From contig SLKB01000046.1 in assembly GCA_007134805.1 (NCBI GenBank), forward strand, positions 1-14,215: 14,215 nucleotides of DNA. Reading direction: 5' to 3'. The position numbers and the translations under genes were made by a program. This document shows positions 1 to 7,232 of the stretch, one piece after another (position 1 is the stretch's first letter; each line of letters starts with the position of its first letter). Below the pieces are notes generated by a model. It had not been told where the DNA came from, did no database searches, and was given only the letters and a program-made list of their open reading frames with translations. The DNA comes from Paracoccaceae bacterium (GTDB taxonomy: Bacteria > Pseudomonadota > Alphaproteobacteria > Rhodobacterales > Rhodobacteraceae).

Positions 1-460
1 AGCCCGCAAGGGCGAAAACAAGCGGATGCCCCCCGATGAGCCATGCCCCGCTCTCGGCGAAAAGGCCGAAACTCACCCCGCCAGCGGCCTGCGCCAGGGC
101 GACAAGAAGCAGGAGCCGCCACGACCCCAGGCACTCGGCGCAGAATTTGCCCAGGCCCGCTGTGAGCGCGACGATCAGAAGCACATGCAGCGGCCCGAAC
201 TGGACAAACCCGTAGCCCAGATAGCGCAGCAGATCGCGCGGTGGCGTCTGGCGGGTCTCGATCATCCAGCCCTGCAGATCGGCGCTGACGGCAAAGGCCG
301 CCCAGGCCTGCGCGCGCCATCCCGCACTCCCGGCCTGAGCAATCAGCCCCTGTGCCCCGACCCAGAGGACCAGTTCGATACCGGCAAGCGCGATGATCAG
401 CGTCCAGACCGCCCAGGGCAGGGGGCTGAGGGCGGCGGGTGCCGGGGGATCGGAAGCCAT
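1..460 (-). CDS. Rhomboid-fold membrane protein, probable pseudoprotease (partial, C-terminus outside window)
   Basis: The reading frame opens at an ATG at 458-460 and stays open to the window edge, giving 153 residues. It is rich in membrane segments (about residues 16-40, 84-104, 113-134). Residues 77-153 align well by eye with the TM2-to-TM4 core of E. coli GlpG: an RYLGYGFVQFGPLH stretch, then a loop and LGSWRLLLL, then IGGHPLVFALAG where GlpG has its GLSG active-site motif. Rhomboids are intramembrane serine proteases using a Ser-His dyad. Here GlpG Ser201 corresponds to His145, Asn154 to Ile96 and His145 to Gln87, while GlpG His150 is kept as His92. The second catalytic histidine lies beyond the window. 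I infer the rhomboid fold with fair confidence and loss of proteolysis from the substitutions. The gene is divergent from trpS with 79 bases between starts. No function can be assigned from context. Confidence 0.72.
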   Translation of the reverse strand, partial: MASDPPAPAALSPLPWAVWTLIIALAGIELVLWVGAQGLIAQAGSAGWRAQAWAAFAVSADLQGWMIETRQTPPRDLLRYLGYGFVQFGPLHVLLIVALTAGLGKFCAECLGSWRLLLLVALAQAAGGVSFGLFAESGAWLIGGHPLVFALAG

Positions 461-475
461 GTGCCAGTGCCTTGG

Positions 476-502
476 TTGACCTTGTCCTGCCCCGAGGCTA
501 AT
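476..502 (+). promoter_or_regulatory. Candidate sigma-70 type promoter for trpS
   Basis: A TTGACC box at 476-481 is followed after 15 bases by GCTAAT at 497-502, which matches four of six positions of the -10 consensus. Transcription would begin near 509, leaving a leader of about 30 bases before the trpS start at 540. The -35 box is good and the spacer is short. It lies in the only gap upstream of trpS. The assignment comes from pattern reading alone. Confidence 0.4.
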
Positions 503-539
503 GCAGCGCGAGCCTGTTTTCCACCCACGGAGCCCTTTC

Positions 540-1565
540 ATGTCCGACCCCTTCCGCACGCGTGTCTTCTCGGGCATCCAGCCATCGGGTGGGCTGACAC
601 TCGGCAACTACCTGGGCGCATTGCAGCGGTTCGTGACCACGCAGGATGACGGGACCGAGACGATCTATTGCCTTGTCGATCTGCATGCGATCACAATCTG
701 GCAAGACCCTGCCAAGCTACGCCACGCGACGCGCGAACTGGCGGCGGGGTTCATCGCTGCCGGGATCGACCCGCAGCGATCGATACTCTTCAACCAGAGC
801 CAAGTGCCCGCCCATGCCGAGCTCGCCTGGATCTTCAACTGCGTCGCGCGGATGGGCTGGCTGAGCCGGATGACCCAGTTCAAGGACAAGGCGGGCAAGA
901 ACCGCGAGAACGCGAGCGTCGGGCTCTTTGCCTATCCTGCCCTCATGGCGGCCGATATCCTTGCCTATCACGCAACCCACGTGCCAGTTGGCGAGGATCA
1001 GAAGCAGCATCTGGAGCTGACGCGCGATATCGCGATCAAGTTCAACCATGATTACGAGGTGGAGTTCTTCCCCGTGGTCGAACCGGTCATCGAAGGCGCT
1101 GCGACGCGCGTCATGTCCCTGCGCGACGGGACGAAGAAAATGTCAAAATCGGACCCTTCCGACATGTCGCGGATCAACTTGACCGATGATGCCGACGCAA
1201 TCTCGAACAAGATCCGCAAGGCACGCACGGATCCGGAGCCGCTGCCGGATACGCTCGACGCGCTGACAGAGCGGGCGGAGGCGCGCAATCTCGTGAACAT
1301 TTACGCAGGCCTCGCCGGGTGCAGCCCGGCCGATGTGCTCGCGCAATTCGCGGGTCAGGGTTTTGGGACCTTCAAGCCCGCGCTTGCAGATCTGGCCGTG
1401 GCGCGGCTCGCGCCGATCAATACCGAAATGACGCGGCTGATGCAGGATGTGGACGAGATCGACCGCATCCTCGCCGACGGTGCTGCCCGGGCGCGCGCCA
1501 TCGCCGCACCGATCCTCGCGCAGACACATGAGATTGTCGGGCTGGTCCAGCGCCGCGAAGTCTGA
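540..1565 (+). CDS. trpS: Tryptophanyl-tRNA synthetase
   Basis: This cytoplasmic class Ic aminoacyl-tRNA synthetase (341 residues) charges tRNA-Trp with tryptophan. The N-terminal signature [17 protein letters not shown] (residues 11-27) carries the HIGH-type motif in its TLGN form. The second ATP-binding motif KMSKS is at residues 200-204, and MAADIL and GEDQ, typical of bacterial TrpRS, are at about 136-141 and 151-154. Length is normal for the family. The frame is open from 501, but I place the start at the ATG at 540: a GGAG sits at 529-532 with 7 bases of spacing, and the next residues [17 protein letters not shown] match how family members begin. The gene is monocistronic here, divergent from the rhomboid-like gene, and ends 15 bases before a convergent small gene. 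Nothing appears broken. Confidence 0.97.
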   Translation: MSDPFRTRVFSGIQPSGGLTLGNYLGALQRFVTTQDDGTETIYCLVDLHAITIWQDPAKLRHATRELAAGFIAAGIDPQRSILFNQSQVPAHAELAWIFNCVARMGWLSRMTQFKDKAGKNRENASVGLFAYPALMAADILAYHATHVPVGEDQKQHLELTRDIAIKFNHDYEVEFFPVVEPVIEGAATRVMSLRDGTKKMSKSDPSDMSRINLTDDADAISNKIRKARTDPEPLPDTLDALTERAEARNLVNIYAGLAGCSPADVLAQFAGQGFGTFKPALADLAVARLAPINTEMTRLMQDVDEIDRILADGAARARAIAAPILAQTHEIVGLVQRREV

Positions 1566-1580
1566 GCTGGCTGCGCTGCG

Positions 1581-1976
1581 TTACTCGCGCACGATGAAGG
1601 GCAACGCCTCGCGCGTCATCCCGTCGCTGAGCACTAGCTCCCACCTGCCGGGGCGCGTCATCTGGCCATTGCCCGACCACGCACCCGTACTGTCGGTTCC
1701 GCTGTCGAGCGTGATCGGGTGCCCATTCACCGGGCGCAGCACGATTTCAGGCGATTGCTCGGGGGCGTGCTCGATCGTGAGTTCGACACGATAGGCGCCA
1801 TCGATCGCCACCGATGAACGAATTTGCGGTGAGATCTCGACCGTGTGAAGGAGAAGCGTCTGATTTGCCCCGATGATCGGCAGCGGTTCGCGCACAAAAA
1901 AACTCACTGACGCCATCAGCACAATGAATGCCAATGTGAGGCCGAGAAAGCCCAGGGCGATGAAGCGGATCGTCAT
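1581..1976 (-). CDS. Small membrane-anchored protein of unknown function, possible FixH/YtkA-like beta domain
   Basis: I do not recognise this 131-residue protein with certainty. Residues 5-27 form one clear hydrophobic segment (ALGFLGLTLAFIVLMASVSF), read as an uncleaved signal anchor, and the remaining 100 or so residues would lie in the periplasm. That part alternates in a beta-sandwich manner (VELTIEHAP, EIVLRPVN) and ends with MTRPGRWELVLSDGMTRE. The PGRWEL turn recalls the C-terminal strand of FixH/YtkA-like domains, but this is only a resemblance. There are no cysteines and no visible catalytic motif. An AAAGGGAA ribosome-binding site precedes the ATG at 1974-1976 by about 10 bases. 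The gene follows acnA on the same strand after 229 bases containing stem-loops and a possible promoter, so co-transcription with acnA is doubtful. Confidence 0.75.
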   Translation of the reverse strand: MTIRFIALGFLGLTLAFIVLMASVSFFVREPLPIIGANQTLLLHTVEISPQIRSSVAIDGAYRVELTIEHAPEQSPEIVLRPVNGHPITLDSGTDSTGAWSGNGQMTRPGRWELVLSDGMTREALPFIVRE

Positions 1977-2002
1977 GTGCGCGCGGTTCCCTTTTGATCC
2001 GC

Positions 2003-2028
2003 ATTATCACGCGGACTTCCGACGTCAA
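2003..2028 (-). promoter_or_regulatory. Weak candidate promoter for the small membrane protein gene
   Basis: Read on the minus strand, TTGACG (2028-2023) is followed by GATAAT (2008-2003). The -10 box matches five of six consensus positions, but the spacer is only 14 bases, shorter than usual. The implied leader is about 20 bases and includes the AAAGGGAA ribosome-binding site. The position fits a separate transcript for the 1581-1976 gene. Confidence 0.3.
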
Positions 2029-2046
2029 CTCTTCCCCGATAACATG

Positions 2047-2083
2047 CTGACGCGTTTGTGTGTGGGGCGGCCCTCTGCGTCAG
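2047..2083. repeat. Overlapping inverted repeats in the acnA downstream gap
   Basis: CTGACGC at 2047-2053 is matched perfectly by GCGTCAG at 2077-2083 across a 23-base loop. A second, mutually exclusive hairpin uses CTCTG at 2073-2077 and CAGAG at 2081-2085 around a 3-base loop. Both fall in the gap between acnA and the small membrane protein gene. They may be chance in GC-rich DNA or part of an acnA 3' structure. Confidence 0.3.
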
Positions 2084-2105
2084 AGCGGGTTGGCGAGAGC
2101 GAGCA

Positions 2106-2128
2106 ACCGCGGCCGAAACAGCCGCGGT
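2106..2128 (-). terminator. GC-rich stem-loop, probable acnA transcript end
   Basis: ACCGCGGC at 2106-2113 and GCCGCGGT at 2121-2128 form a perfect 8-base-pair stem with a 7-base loop, about 80 bases past the acnA stop. Only minus-strand transcription from acnA is expected to reach it. No T-run follows on either strand, so it is not a textbook intrinsic terminator. It could be a 3'-end stabilising or Rho-linked structure instead. Confidence 0.45.
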
Positions 2129-2205
2129 CTAAGCCCTCGAGCCCGAGGTGAGAGAGTGATCTGCAGAGGCGCCATTACCCCCGCAAGAAAGAGACGCCCG
2201 TCGGC

Positions 2206-4956
2206 TTACGCCGCGCCGGCCAGATCACGCAGCACGTAGTGCAGCACCCCGCCATGCTCGACATATTCGCGTTCGATCGCCGTGTCGATCCGGCATTTGA
2301 GCGTGATCGTCTTCTCGGTCCCATCGGGATAGGAGATCGTGCAGGGCACCTCGGAGAGGGGTTTGAGATCACCCTCGAGTCCTGTGATCGAGATGGTCTC
2401 ATCGCCTGTTAGCCCAAGCGTCCTGCGGCTGTCGTCACCGGTGAACTCGAACGGGATGACACCCATCCCCACAAGGTTCGAGCGGTGAATGCGCTCGAAG
2501 CTTTCGGCGATCACGGCATTGACACCGAGAAGGCTCGTGCCCTTTGCTGCCCAGTCGCGGCTCGACCCCGCCCCGTATTCCTTGCCACCGATCACTACCA
2601 GCGGGGTATCGTCCTGCTGGTAGGCCATGGCGGCATCGAAGATCGACGCCTGCGCGCCATCGGGGCCCTTCGTATAGCCTCCCTCGACACCGTCGAGCAT
2701 TTCGTTGCGGATGCGGATATTGGCGAAAGTGCCGCGCATCATGACCTCGTGATTACCACGCCGCGACCCGTATGAGTTGAACTCGCGCACCGGAACCTGT
2801 CGCTCGGTCAGGTAGGCACCCGCGGGCGTGGTCTGCTTGAAACTGCCTGCGGGGCTGATGTGATCGGTCGTGATCATGTCGCCCAGGATCGCGAGAATTC
2901 GCGCGCCCTTGAGGTTCGAAATGCTGCCCGCCTCATGGCCCATGTCCCGGAAATAGGGCGGGTTCTGGATATAGGTCGAGGAGGGCGGCCAGTCATACGT
3001 CTCGGAATCAGGTGTCTCGACGCCCTGCCATTTCTCGTCGCCCTTGAAGACATCGGCATATTTCGACTGGAAGGCCTCGCGCGTCACCGTGCGCTCGACC
3101 AGTTCCGCGATTTCTTTCTGGCTCGGCCAGATATCCTTGAGGTAGACATTCTTGCCGTCCGGTGTCTGCGCGATCGGATCCGAGGTGATGTCGATATTCA
3201 TGTCCCCGGCCAGCGCATAGGCCACCACCAGCGGCGGCGAGGCCAGATAGTTCGCGCGCACGTCAGGCGAGATCCGACCCTCGAAATTGCGGTTGCCCGA
3301 GAGCACCGACGTCGCAATCAGATCATTGTCGTTGATCGCCTTGGAGATCTCTTCCTGCAGGGGCCCCGAGTTGCCGATGCAGGTGGTGCAGCCATAGCCC
3401 ACCAGATTGAAGCCGATCGCGTCGAGGTCTTCCTGCAGCCCGGCCGCTTCGAGATAGTGCGAGACGACCTGAGAGCCCGGGGCCAGCGAAGTCTTGACCC
3501 AGGGCTTGCGGTTCAGCCCGAGTTCGCGGGCCTTGCGCGCCACGAGCCCTGCGCCGATCATCACATAAGGGTTCGAGGTGTTGGTGCAGGATGTGATCGA
3601 GGCGATCACCACCGAGCCGTCCCGCAACTCATATTCCTCGCCTGCGACCTTGGCGCTCTTGCGCGGGTCGATCACGGCGTCCGGGGCAGGGGCCTCGGCC
3701 AGCATGTCGCGGCTCTCGGCACTGTCGTCTTCGCCACGATATTCGGAAACGACTTCCATGAAACGCTGCGCAGCCAGAGTGAGCGGGGTGTGATCCTGTG
3801 GCCGCTTGGGCCCCGAGATCGCCGGCACGACCGTGCTCATGTCAAGCTCCAGCGTGTCGGTGTAGATCGGCTCGTAATCGGACCCGCGCCACATGCCGTT
3901 TTCCTTGGCATAGGCCTCGACCAGCGCAATGCGATTCTCGTCGCGTCCGGTCTGTTCGAGATAGCGCAGGGTTTCCTGGTCGATCGGGAAAAAGCCGCAG
4001 GTCGCCCCGTATTCGGGCGCCATGTTGGCGATGGTCGCACGATCGGCAAGCGGCAGATGGTCGAGCCCCTCGCCGTAGAATTCCACGAACTTGCCCACGA
4101 CGCCCTTCTCACGCAGCATCTGCACGACGCGCAGCACGAGGTCAGTTGCAGTTGTTCCCTCGGTCATTGTCCCGGTGAGTTTGAAGCCAACCACTTCGGG
4201 GATCAGCATCGAGACGGGCTGGCCGAGCATCGCGGCCTCTGCTTCGATCCCGCCAACGCCCCAGCCCAGAACCGCGAGCCCGTTGACCATCGTGGTGTGG
4301 CTGTCGGTGCCGACCAGAGTGTCGGGATAAGCCACCGTCTCGCCATGCTGGTCAGTGTCGGTCCAGACTGTCTGAGCGAGATATTCGAGGTTCACCTGAT
4401 GGCAGATGCCAGTGCCGGGCGGCACGACGCGGAAATTGTCGAACGCCTTCTGCCCCCATTTGAGGAAGGTATAGCGCTCCATGTTGCGCTCGTATTCGCG
4501 GTCAACATTCATCTGGAAGGCGCGCGGGTTGCCGAATTCATCGATCATCACCGAGTGGTCGATGACCAGATCGACCGGGTTGAGCGGGTTGATCTTCTGT
4601 GCGTCCCCGCCCAGCGCCTTGATCCCGTCGCGCATGGCGGCGAGGTCGACCACGGCGGGCACGCCAGTGAAATCCTGCATCAGAACGCGGGCCGGGCGAT
4701 AGGCGATCTCTCGCGGGTTGCGCCCGCCCTTCTCGCCCCATTCGGCGAAGGCCTTGATGTCCTCGACTGTGACGGTCTTGCCGTCCTCGAACCTGAGCAT
4801 GTTCTCAAGCACCACCTTCAGCGCGGCGGGCAGTTTCGAGAAGGCGCCGAGCCCGGCTTTTTCGGCCGCCGGGATCGAATAATAGGCGATGGTCTGGCCC
4901 CCGGCAGTCAAGGTCTTGCGAGTACCTGCGCTGTCCTGTCCGACGATGATAGTCAT
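2206..4956 (-). CDS. acnA: Aconitate hydratase A
   Basis: AcnA (916 residues) is a cytoplasmic [4Fe-4S] enzyme that interconverts citrate and isocitrate through cis-aconitate in the TCA cycle. The three cluster cysteines are visible: Cys457 in ITSCTNTSNP, and Cys523 and Cys526 in YGCTTCIGNSGP. The substrate-site DSH at residues 218-220 lies in LVGTDSHTTMVNGL. The C-terminal swivel domain includes GGKEYGAGSSRDWAAKG, and its arginine contacts substrate in known aconitases. Length is slightly above E. coli AcnA (891). The start ATG at 4954-4956 is preceded by AAGGGAG at 4974-4968 with 11 bases of spacing, and MTIIVGQDS begins normally for alphaproteobacteria. It is divergent from the DUF1223 gene, with a 232-base shared control region holding two palindromic boxes. 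Long open frames antisense to it are composition artefacts. Confidence 0.98.
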   Translation of the reverse strand: MTIIVGQDSAGTRKTLTAGGQTIAYYSIPAAEKAGLGAFSKLPAALKVVLENMLRFEDGKTVTVEDIKAFAEWGEKGGRNPREIAYRPARVLMQDFTGVPAVVDLAAMRDGIKALGGDAQKINPLNPVDLVIDHSVMIDEFGNPRAFQMNVDREYERNMERYTFLKWGQKAFDNFRVVPPGTGICHQVNLEYLAQTVWTDTDQHGETVAYPDTLVGTDSHTTMVNGLAVLGWGVGGIEAEAAMLGQPVSMLIPEVVGFKLTGTMTEGTTATDLVLRVVQMLREKGVVGKFVEFYGEGLDHLPLADRATIANMAPEYGATCGFFPIDQETLRYLEQTGRDENRIALVEAYAKENGMWRGSDYEPIYTDTLELDMSTVVPAISGPKRPQDHTPLTLAAQRFMEVVSEYRGEDDSAESRDMLAEAPAPDAVIDPRKSAKVAGEEYELRDGSVVIASITSCTNTSNPYVMIGAGLVARKARELGLNRKPWVKTSLAPGSQVVSHYLEAAGLQEDLDAIGFNLVGYGCTTCIGNSGPLQEEISKAINDNDLIATSVLSGNRNFEGRISPDVRANYLASPPLVVAYALAGDMNIDITSDPIAQTPDGKNVYLKDIWPSQKEIAELVERTVTREAFQSKYADVFKGDEKWQGVETPDSETYDWPPSSTYIQNPPYFRDMGHEAGSISNLKGARILAILGDMITTDHISPAGSFKQTTPAGAYLTERQVPVREFNSYGSRRGNHEVMMRGTFANIRIRNEMLDGVEGGYTKGPDGAQASIFDAAMAYQQDDTPLVVIGGKEYGAGSSRDWAAKGTSLLGVNAVIAESFERIHRSNLVGMGVIPFEFTGDDSRRTLGLTGDETISITGLEGDLKPLSEVPCTISYPDGTEKTITLKCRIDTAIEREYVEHGGVLHYVLRDLAGAA

Positions 4957-5049
4957 GTGTCCGGGTTCTCCCTTGCTGGCTCAGAAGGATGGTCTTGCAA
5001 ACAGCATGTGCCTTATCCGCGCGGCTCGATCAAGTGGTTTGGCAGAAAT

Positions 5050-5069
5050 TTGTATACCGTTGTGCACAG
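5050..5069. promoter_or_regulatory. Tandem palindromic boxes between acnA and the DUF1223 gene, candidate operator
   Basis: TTGTATACCG at 5050-5059 is followed directly by TTGTGCACAG at 5060-5069. Seven of ten positions agree, so this is a direct repeat with a period of one helical turn. Each unit has a palindromic core: GTATAC, and TGTGCACA at 5061-5068. GT-N2-AC cores are compatible with GntR-type regulators, but the regulator is not identified. It lies about 95 bases upstream of the acnA start and 120 upstream of the DUF1223 gene, a position from which either could be controlled. Confidence 0.35.
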
Positions 5070-5131
5070 TTTTCGCAGGTATCGCGCCTGTGATCTTCTT
5101 GCCGCGCGTAGCAGAACTCTCAAAACCTTGA

Positions 5132-5160
5132 TTGGCCACGCCTCCGCGCCATGCTTAGAT
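5132..5160 (+). promoter_or_regulatory. Weak candidate promoter for the DUF1223 gene
   Basis: TTGGCC at 5132-5137 and TTAGAT at 5155-5160 are separated by the preferred 17 bases. They match the -35 and -10 consensus at four and three of six positions. Transcription would begin near 5166, about 23 bases before the ATG at 5189, with the AGGGCGG ribosome-binding site in between. Confidence 0.28.
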
Positions 5161-5188
5161 CGGGGTCAGAAAACGACAGGGCGGTTAA

Positions 5189-5971
5189 ATGAATTTGCAA
5201 TCTTGCAGGCTTTCTGGCGACCTGCGCCCTGCAGAGCGTGGCGTCGGGACGACCACACGGGCGCCCGCCGTGTTGCTCCTGCTCACCTGGCTGATGACCA
5301 TCGCCGCGACACCGGCCAGTGCGCAGAGCCGAACTGTCGTGGTTGAATTGTTCACCTCTCAGGGCTGTGCCGCCTGCCCGCCTGCCGACCGGATTCTCGA
5401 GAGCCTTGCCCAGCGGGACGATGTCATCGCGCTGGCGCTGCATGTCGATTACTGGGACTACATCGGGTGGGCGGACAGCTTCGGGAATGCCAAGTTCAGC
5501 GCGCGCCAGAAAACCTATGCGCGACGCAACGGTCGCGCCTCGGTCTACACACCGCAAATGGTGATCGGCGGCGTCGACGAGGTGAAGGGCTCCTCCAGCC
5601 TGCAGGTCATGGGAGTGCTGCAGCAGCACCTGATGAACAGCTTTACCGAGAAGACTGTCGATCTGCAGATCAGCCGAAGCGGAGACGGCCGACTGTCGAT
5701 CGAGGCCTTCGCTCCGCGCGGGCTGGCTTATGCCGCAGACGTCTTCCTGATACGCTACCGTGACGCGGAAACCGTCGAGATCTACGCAGGCGAAAACAAC
5801 GGGCGCAGCCTGACCTATCACAACATCGTCACGTCCTGGGAGATGCTGCGCAAATGGGACGGCTCCTCTCCATTGCGTGAAACTGTCCGGGTCGAGGGCG
5901 AGGATCCCGTCGTCGTCCTCATTCAGGAAGAAGGCCAAGGCCCGGTCGTCGCTGCGGCACGGCATCGCTAG
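5189..5971 (+). CDS. DUF1223 secreted thioredoxin-like protein
   Basis: This 260-residue protein carries the hallmark of the DUF1223 family: VVELFTSQGCAACPPAD at residues 50-66, with a CxxC pair at Cys60 and Cys63, then a stretch ending HVDYWDYIGWAD. The family has a thioredoxin-like fold and is of unknown function; a periplasmic thiol or redox role is only an inference. A signal peptide is visible: an unusually long polar N-region of about 26 residues, a hydrophobic core (AVLLLLTWLMTIAA) and an AxA site, ATPASA before Gln46. The start ATG at 5189 has AGGG at 5178-5181 with 7 bases of spacing. I see no in-frame ATG or GTG that would shorten the N-region. It is divergent from acnA, an adjacency I recall from other Rhodobacterales. 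It ends 139 bases before lptF; that gap shows no convincing promoter or terminator. Confidence 0.88.
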   Translation: MNLQSCRLSGDLRPAERGVGTTTRAPAVLLLLTWLMTIAATPASAQSRTVVVELFTSQGCAACPPADRILESLAQRDDVIALALHVDYWDYIGWADSFGNAKFSARQKTYARRNGRASVYTPQMVIGGVDEVKGSSSLQVMGVLQQHLMNSFTEKTVDLQISRSGDGRLSIEAFAPRGLAYAADVFLIRYRDAETVEIYAGENNGRSLTYHNIVTSWEMLRKWDGSSPLRETVRVEGEDPVVVLIQEEGQGPVVAAARHR

Positions 5972-6110
5972 CAAGGGCTGGACGTAACGCGGCCTCGGCC
6001 TTCGGGCAGGCGGCTCTCGTCAAGATGTAGCGCGCCTCGTCCAGTCCCTTTCCTTTCTGCATGGGCGTCGTTATCCTCCGGCTCGGGGACAGACGAAGGA
6101 ATGACAAGGC

Positions 6111-7232
6111 GTGGGAAGGGTCGACAGATATCTTCTGGGACAGCTTCTCGGGGTTTTTGCGTTCTTCACGCTGGTTTTGGTTTCTGTCTACTGGGTTAAC
6201 CGTGCGGCGCGCCTGTTCGATGCGCTAGTCGGCGACGGTCAGAGTTTCTGGGTGTTTCTGGAACTCTCCGCGCTCACCCTTCCGAATGTGATCCGGGTGG
6301 TGCTGCCGCTTTCGGCCTTCGCTGCGGCGGTCTATGTGGCGATCCGGCTCACGCGTGACAACGAGATGGTCGTGCTGCAGGGCACTGGCATGTCCTATCT
6401 GCGGCTTCTGCGCCCCGTCGCGATCTTCGGCGCGCTGGTCGCGCTGATGCTGGGCGCGCTCATGCATGTGCTGATGCCGATGTCGCGCGCGCAACTCGCC
6501 GAACGGCAGGTCGAGATCGCCGAGAACATCACTGCGCGTTTCCTGCGGGCAGGCGAATTCGTCGAGCCGGCCTCGGGCATCGTCGTCTTCGTCCGCGAGA
6601 TCACGCCCGAGGGCAGGCTGGTCGATGTCTTTCTCGCCGACAGCCGGACCGATGGCACACGTGTCGAATACAATGCCGCCGCCGCCCTGCTGGCTCCGGG
6701 GCCGCAGGGGCCGGTTCTGGTGCTCCTCGACGGTGTGGCGCTTGTGACGCTCAGTGCCACGGGGCGGATGACGACTATCGTTTTCGATGATCTTTCCTAT
6801 GATCTGGGCGCGCTGATCGGACCTGCAGGGCGGGGCACGGATGTGCGCGAATTGCCGACCCGCCAGTTGATCCGCCCGGATACGCAAACGCTCGCGGATC
6901 TGGGTGTCACGCTCGCCGAGGTGCGCTTCGAGCTGATGTCGCGCCATGCCCAGCCACTTCTTGCAGTTCTGACCTCGCTCATCGGGTTTGCAGCGGTCTT
7001 TCTTGGCCAGTTCAGCCGACTTGGCGCATGGCGGCAGGTGCTGGGCGCAATCTTTGCGCTTGTGCTGATCCAGATTGCCGGGAATGCCGCTTCGGGCCTT
7101 GCCATGCGCGATGCGGGCCGGGCGGGGCTCGCCTTTGTGCCGGTGGCGCTGGGTGTGGTCGTGGTGCTTGCCATCCTGGCATGGGTCAGCCGTGCGCGGC
7201 GCAGGCACGTGCCGCAGATGGTGCCGGCATGA
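6111..7232 (+). CDS. lptF: LPS export ABC transporter permease LptF
   Basis: LptF (373 residues) pairs with LptG in the inner membrane. With the LptB ATPase, not encoded here, they extract lipopolysaccharide and pass it to the periplasmic bridge. The YjgP/YjgQ family architecture is clear: three N-terminal membrane segments (about residues 9-29, 53-77, 100-122), a periplasmic beta domain (about 125-265) and three C-terminal segments (about 281-300, 309-329, 339-359). Conserved-looking stretches include VDRYLLGQLL at the N-terminus and ELMSRHAQPLLAVL before TM4. The start is a GTG at 6111, with AAGGA at 6096-6100 and 10 bases of spacing. An ATG at 6101 lies in another frame and touches the ribosome-binding site, so it is not the start. 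The stop overlaps the lptG start by 4 bases (ATGA), implying coupled translation. Confidence 0.95.
   Translation: MGRVDRYLLGQLLGVFAFFTLVLVSVYWVNRAARLFDALVGDGQSFWVFLELSALTLPNVIRVVLPLSAFAAAVYVAIRLTRDNEMVVLQGTGMSYLRLLRPVAIFGALVALMLGALMHVLMPMSRAQLAERQVEIAENITARFLRAGEFVEPASGIVVFVREITPEGRLVDVFLADSRTDGTRVEYNAAAALLAPGPQGPVLVLLDGVALVTLSATGRMTTIVFDDLSYDLGALIGPAGRGTDVRELPTRQLIRPDTQTLADLGVTLAEVRFELMSRHAQPLLAVLTSLIGFAAVFLGQFSRLGAWRQVLGAIFALVLIQIAGNAASGLAMRDAGRAGLAFVPVALGVVVVLAILAWVSRARRRHVPQMVPA

Noticed and set aside
26..649. A 207-codon plus-strand frame overlapping the left-edge gene and the trpS start
   Set aside because: It is proline/arginine/glutamine-rich and antisense to the rhomboid-fold frame, then overlaps the start of trpS in another frame.
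2860..5346. An 828-codon plus-strand open frame, almost entirely antisense to acnA
   Set aside because: Translation is rich in Arg, His, Gly and Asp with no domain, while the opposite strand encodes an intact aconitase with all cluster cysteines. Long antisense frames are common in high-GC coding DNA.
5919..6107. A 62-codon minus-strand frame in the DUF1223-lptF gap
   Set aside because: It overlaps the end of the DUF1223 gene antisense, has no ribosome-binding site I can see, and its product has no recognisable character.
6101..6199. A 32-codon reading frame starting at the ATG just before the lptF GTG, as a possible leader peptide
   Set aside because: The AAGGA ribosome-binding site touches this ATG with no spacing and is well placed for the GTG at 6111. 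The frame ends inside lptF without peptide features of interest.
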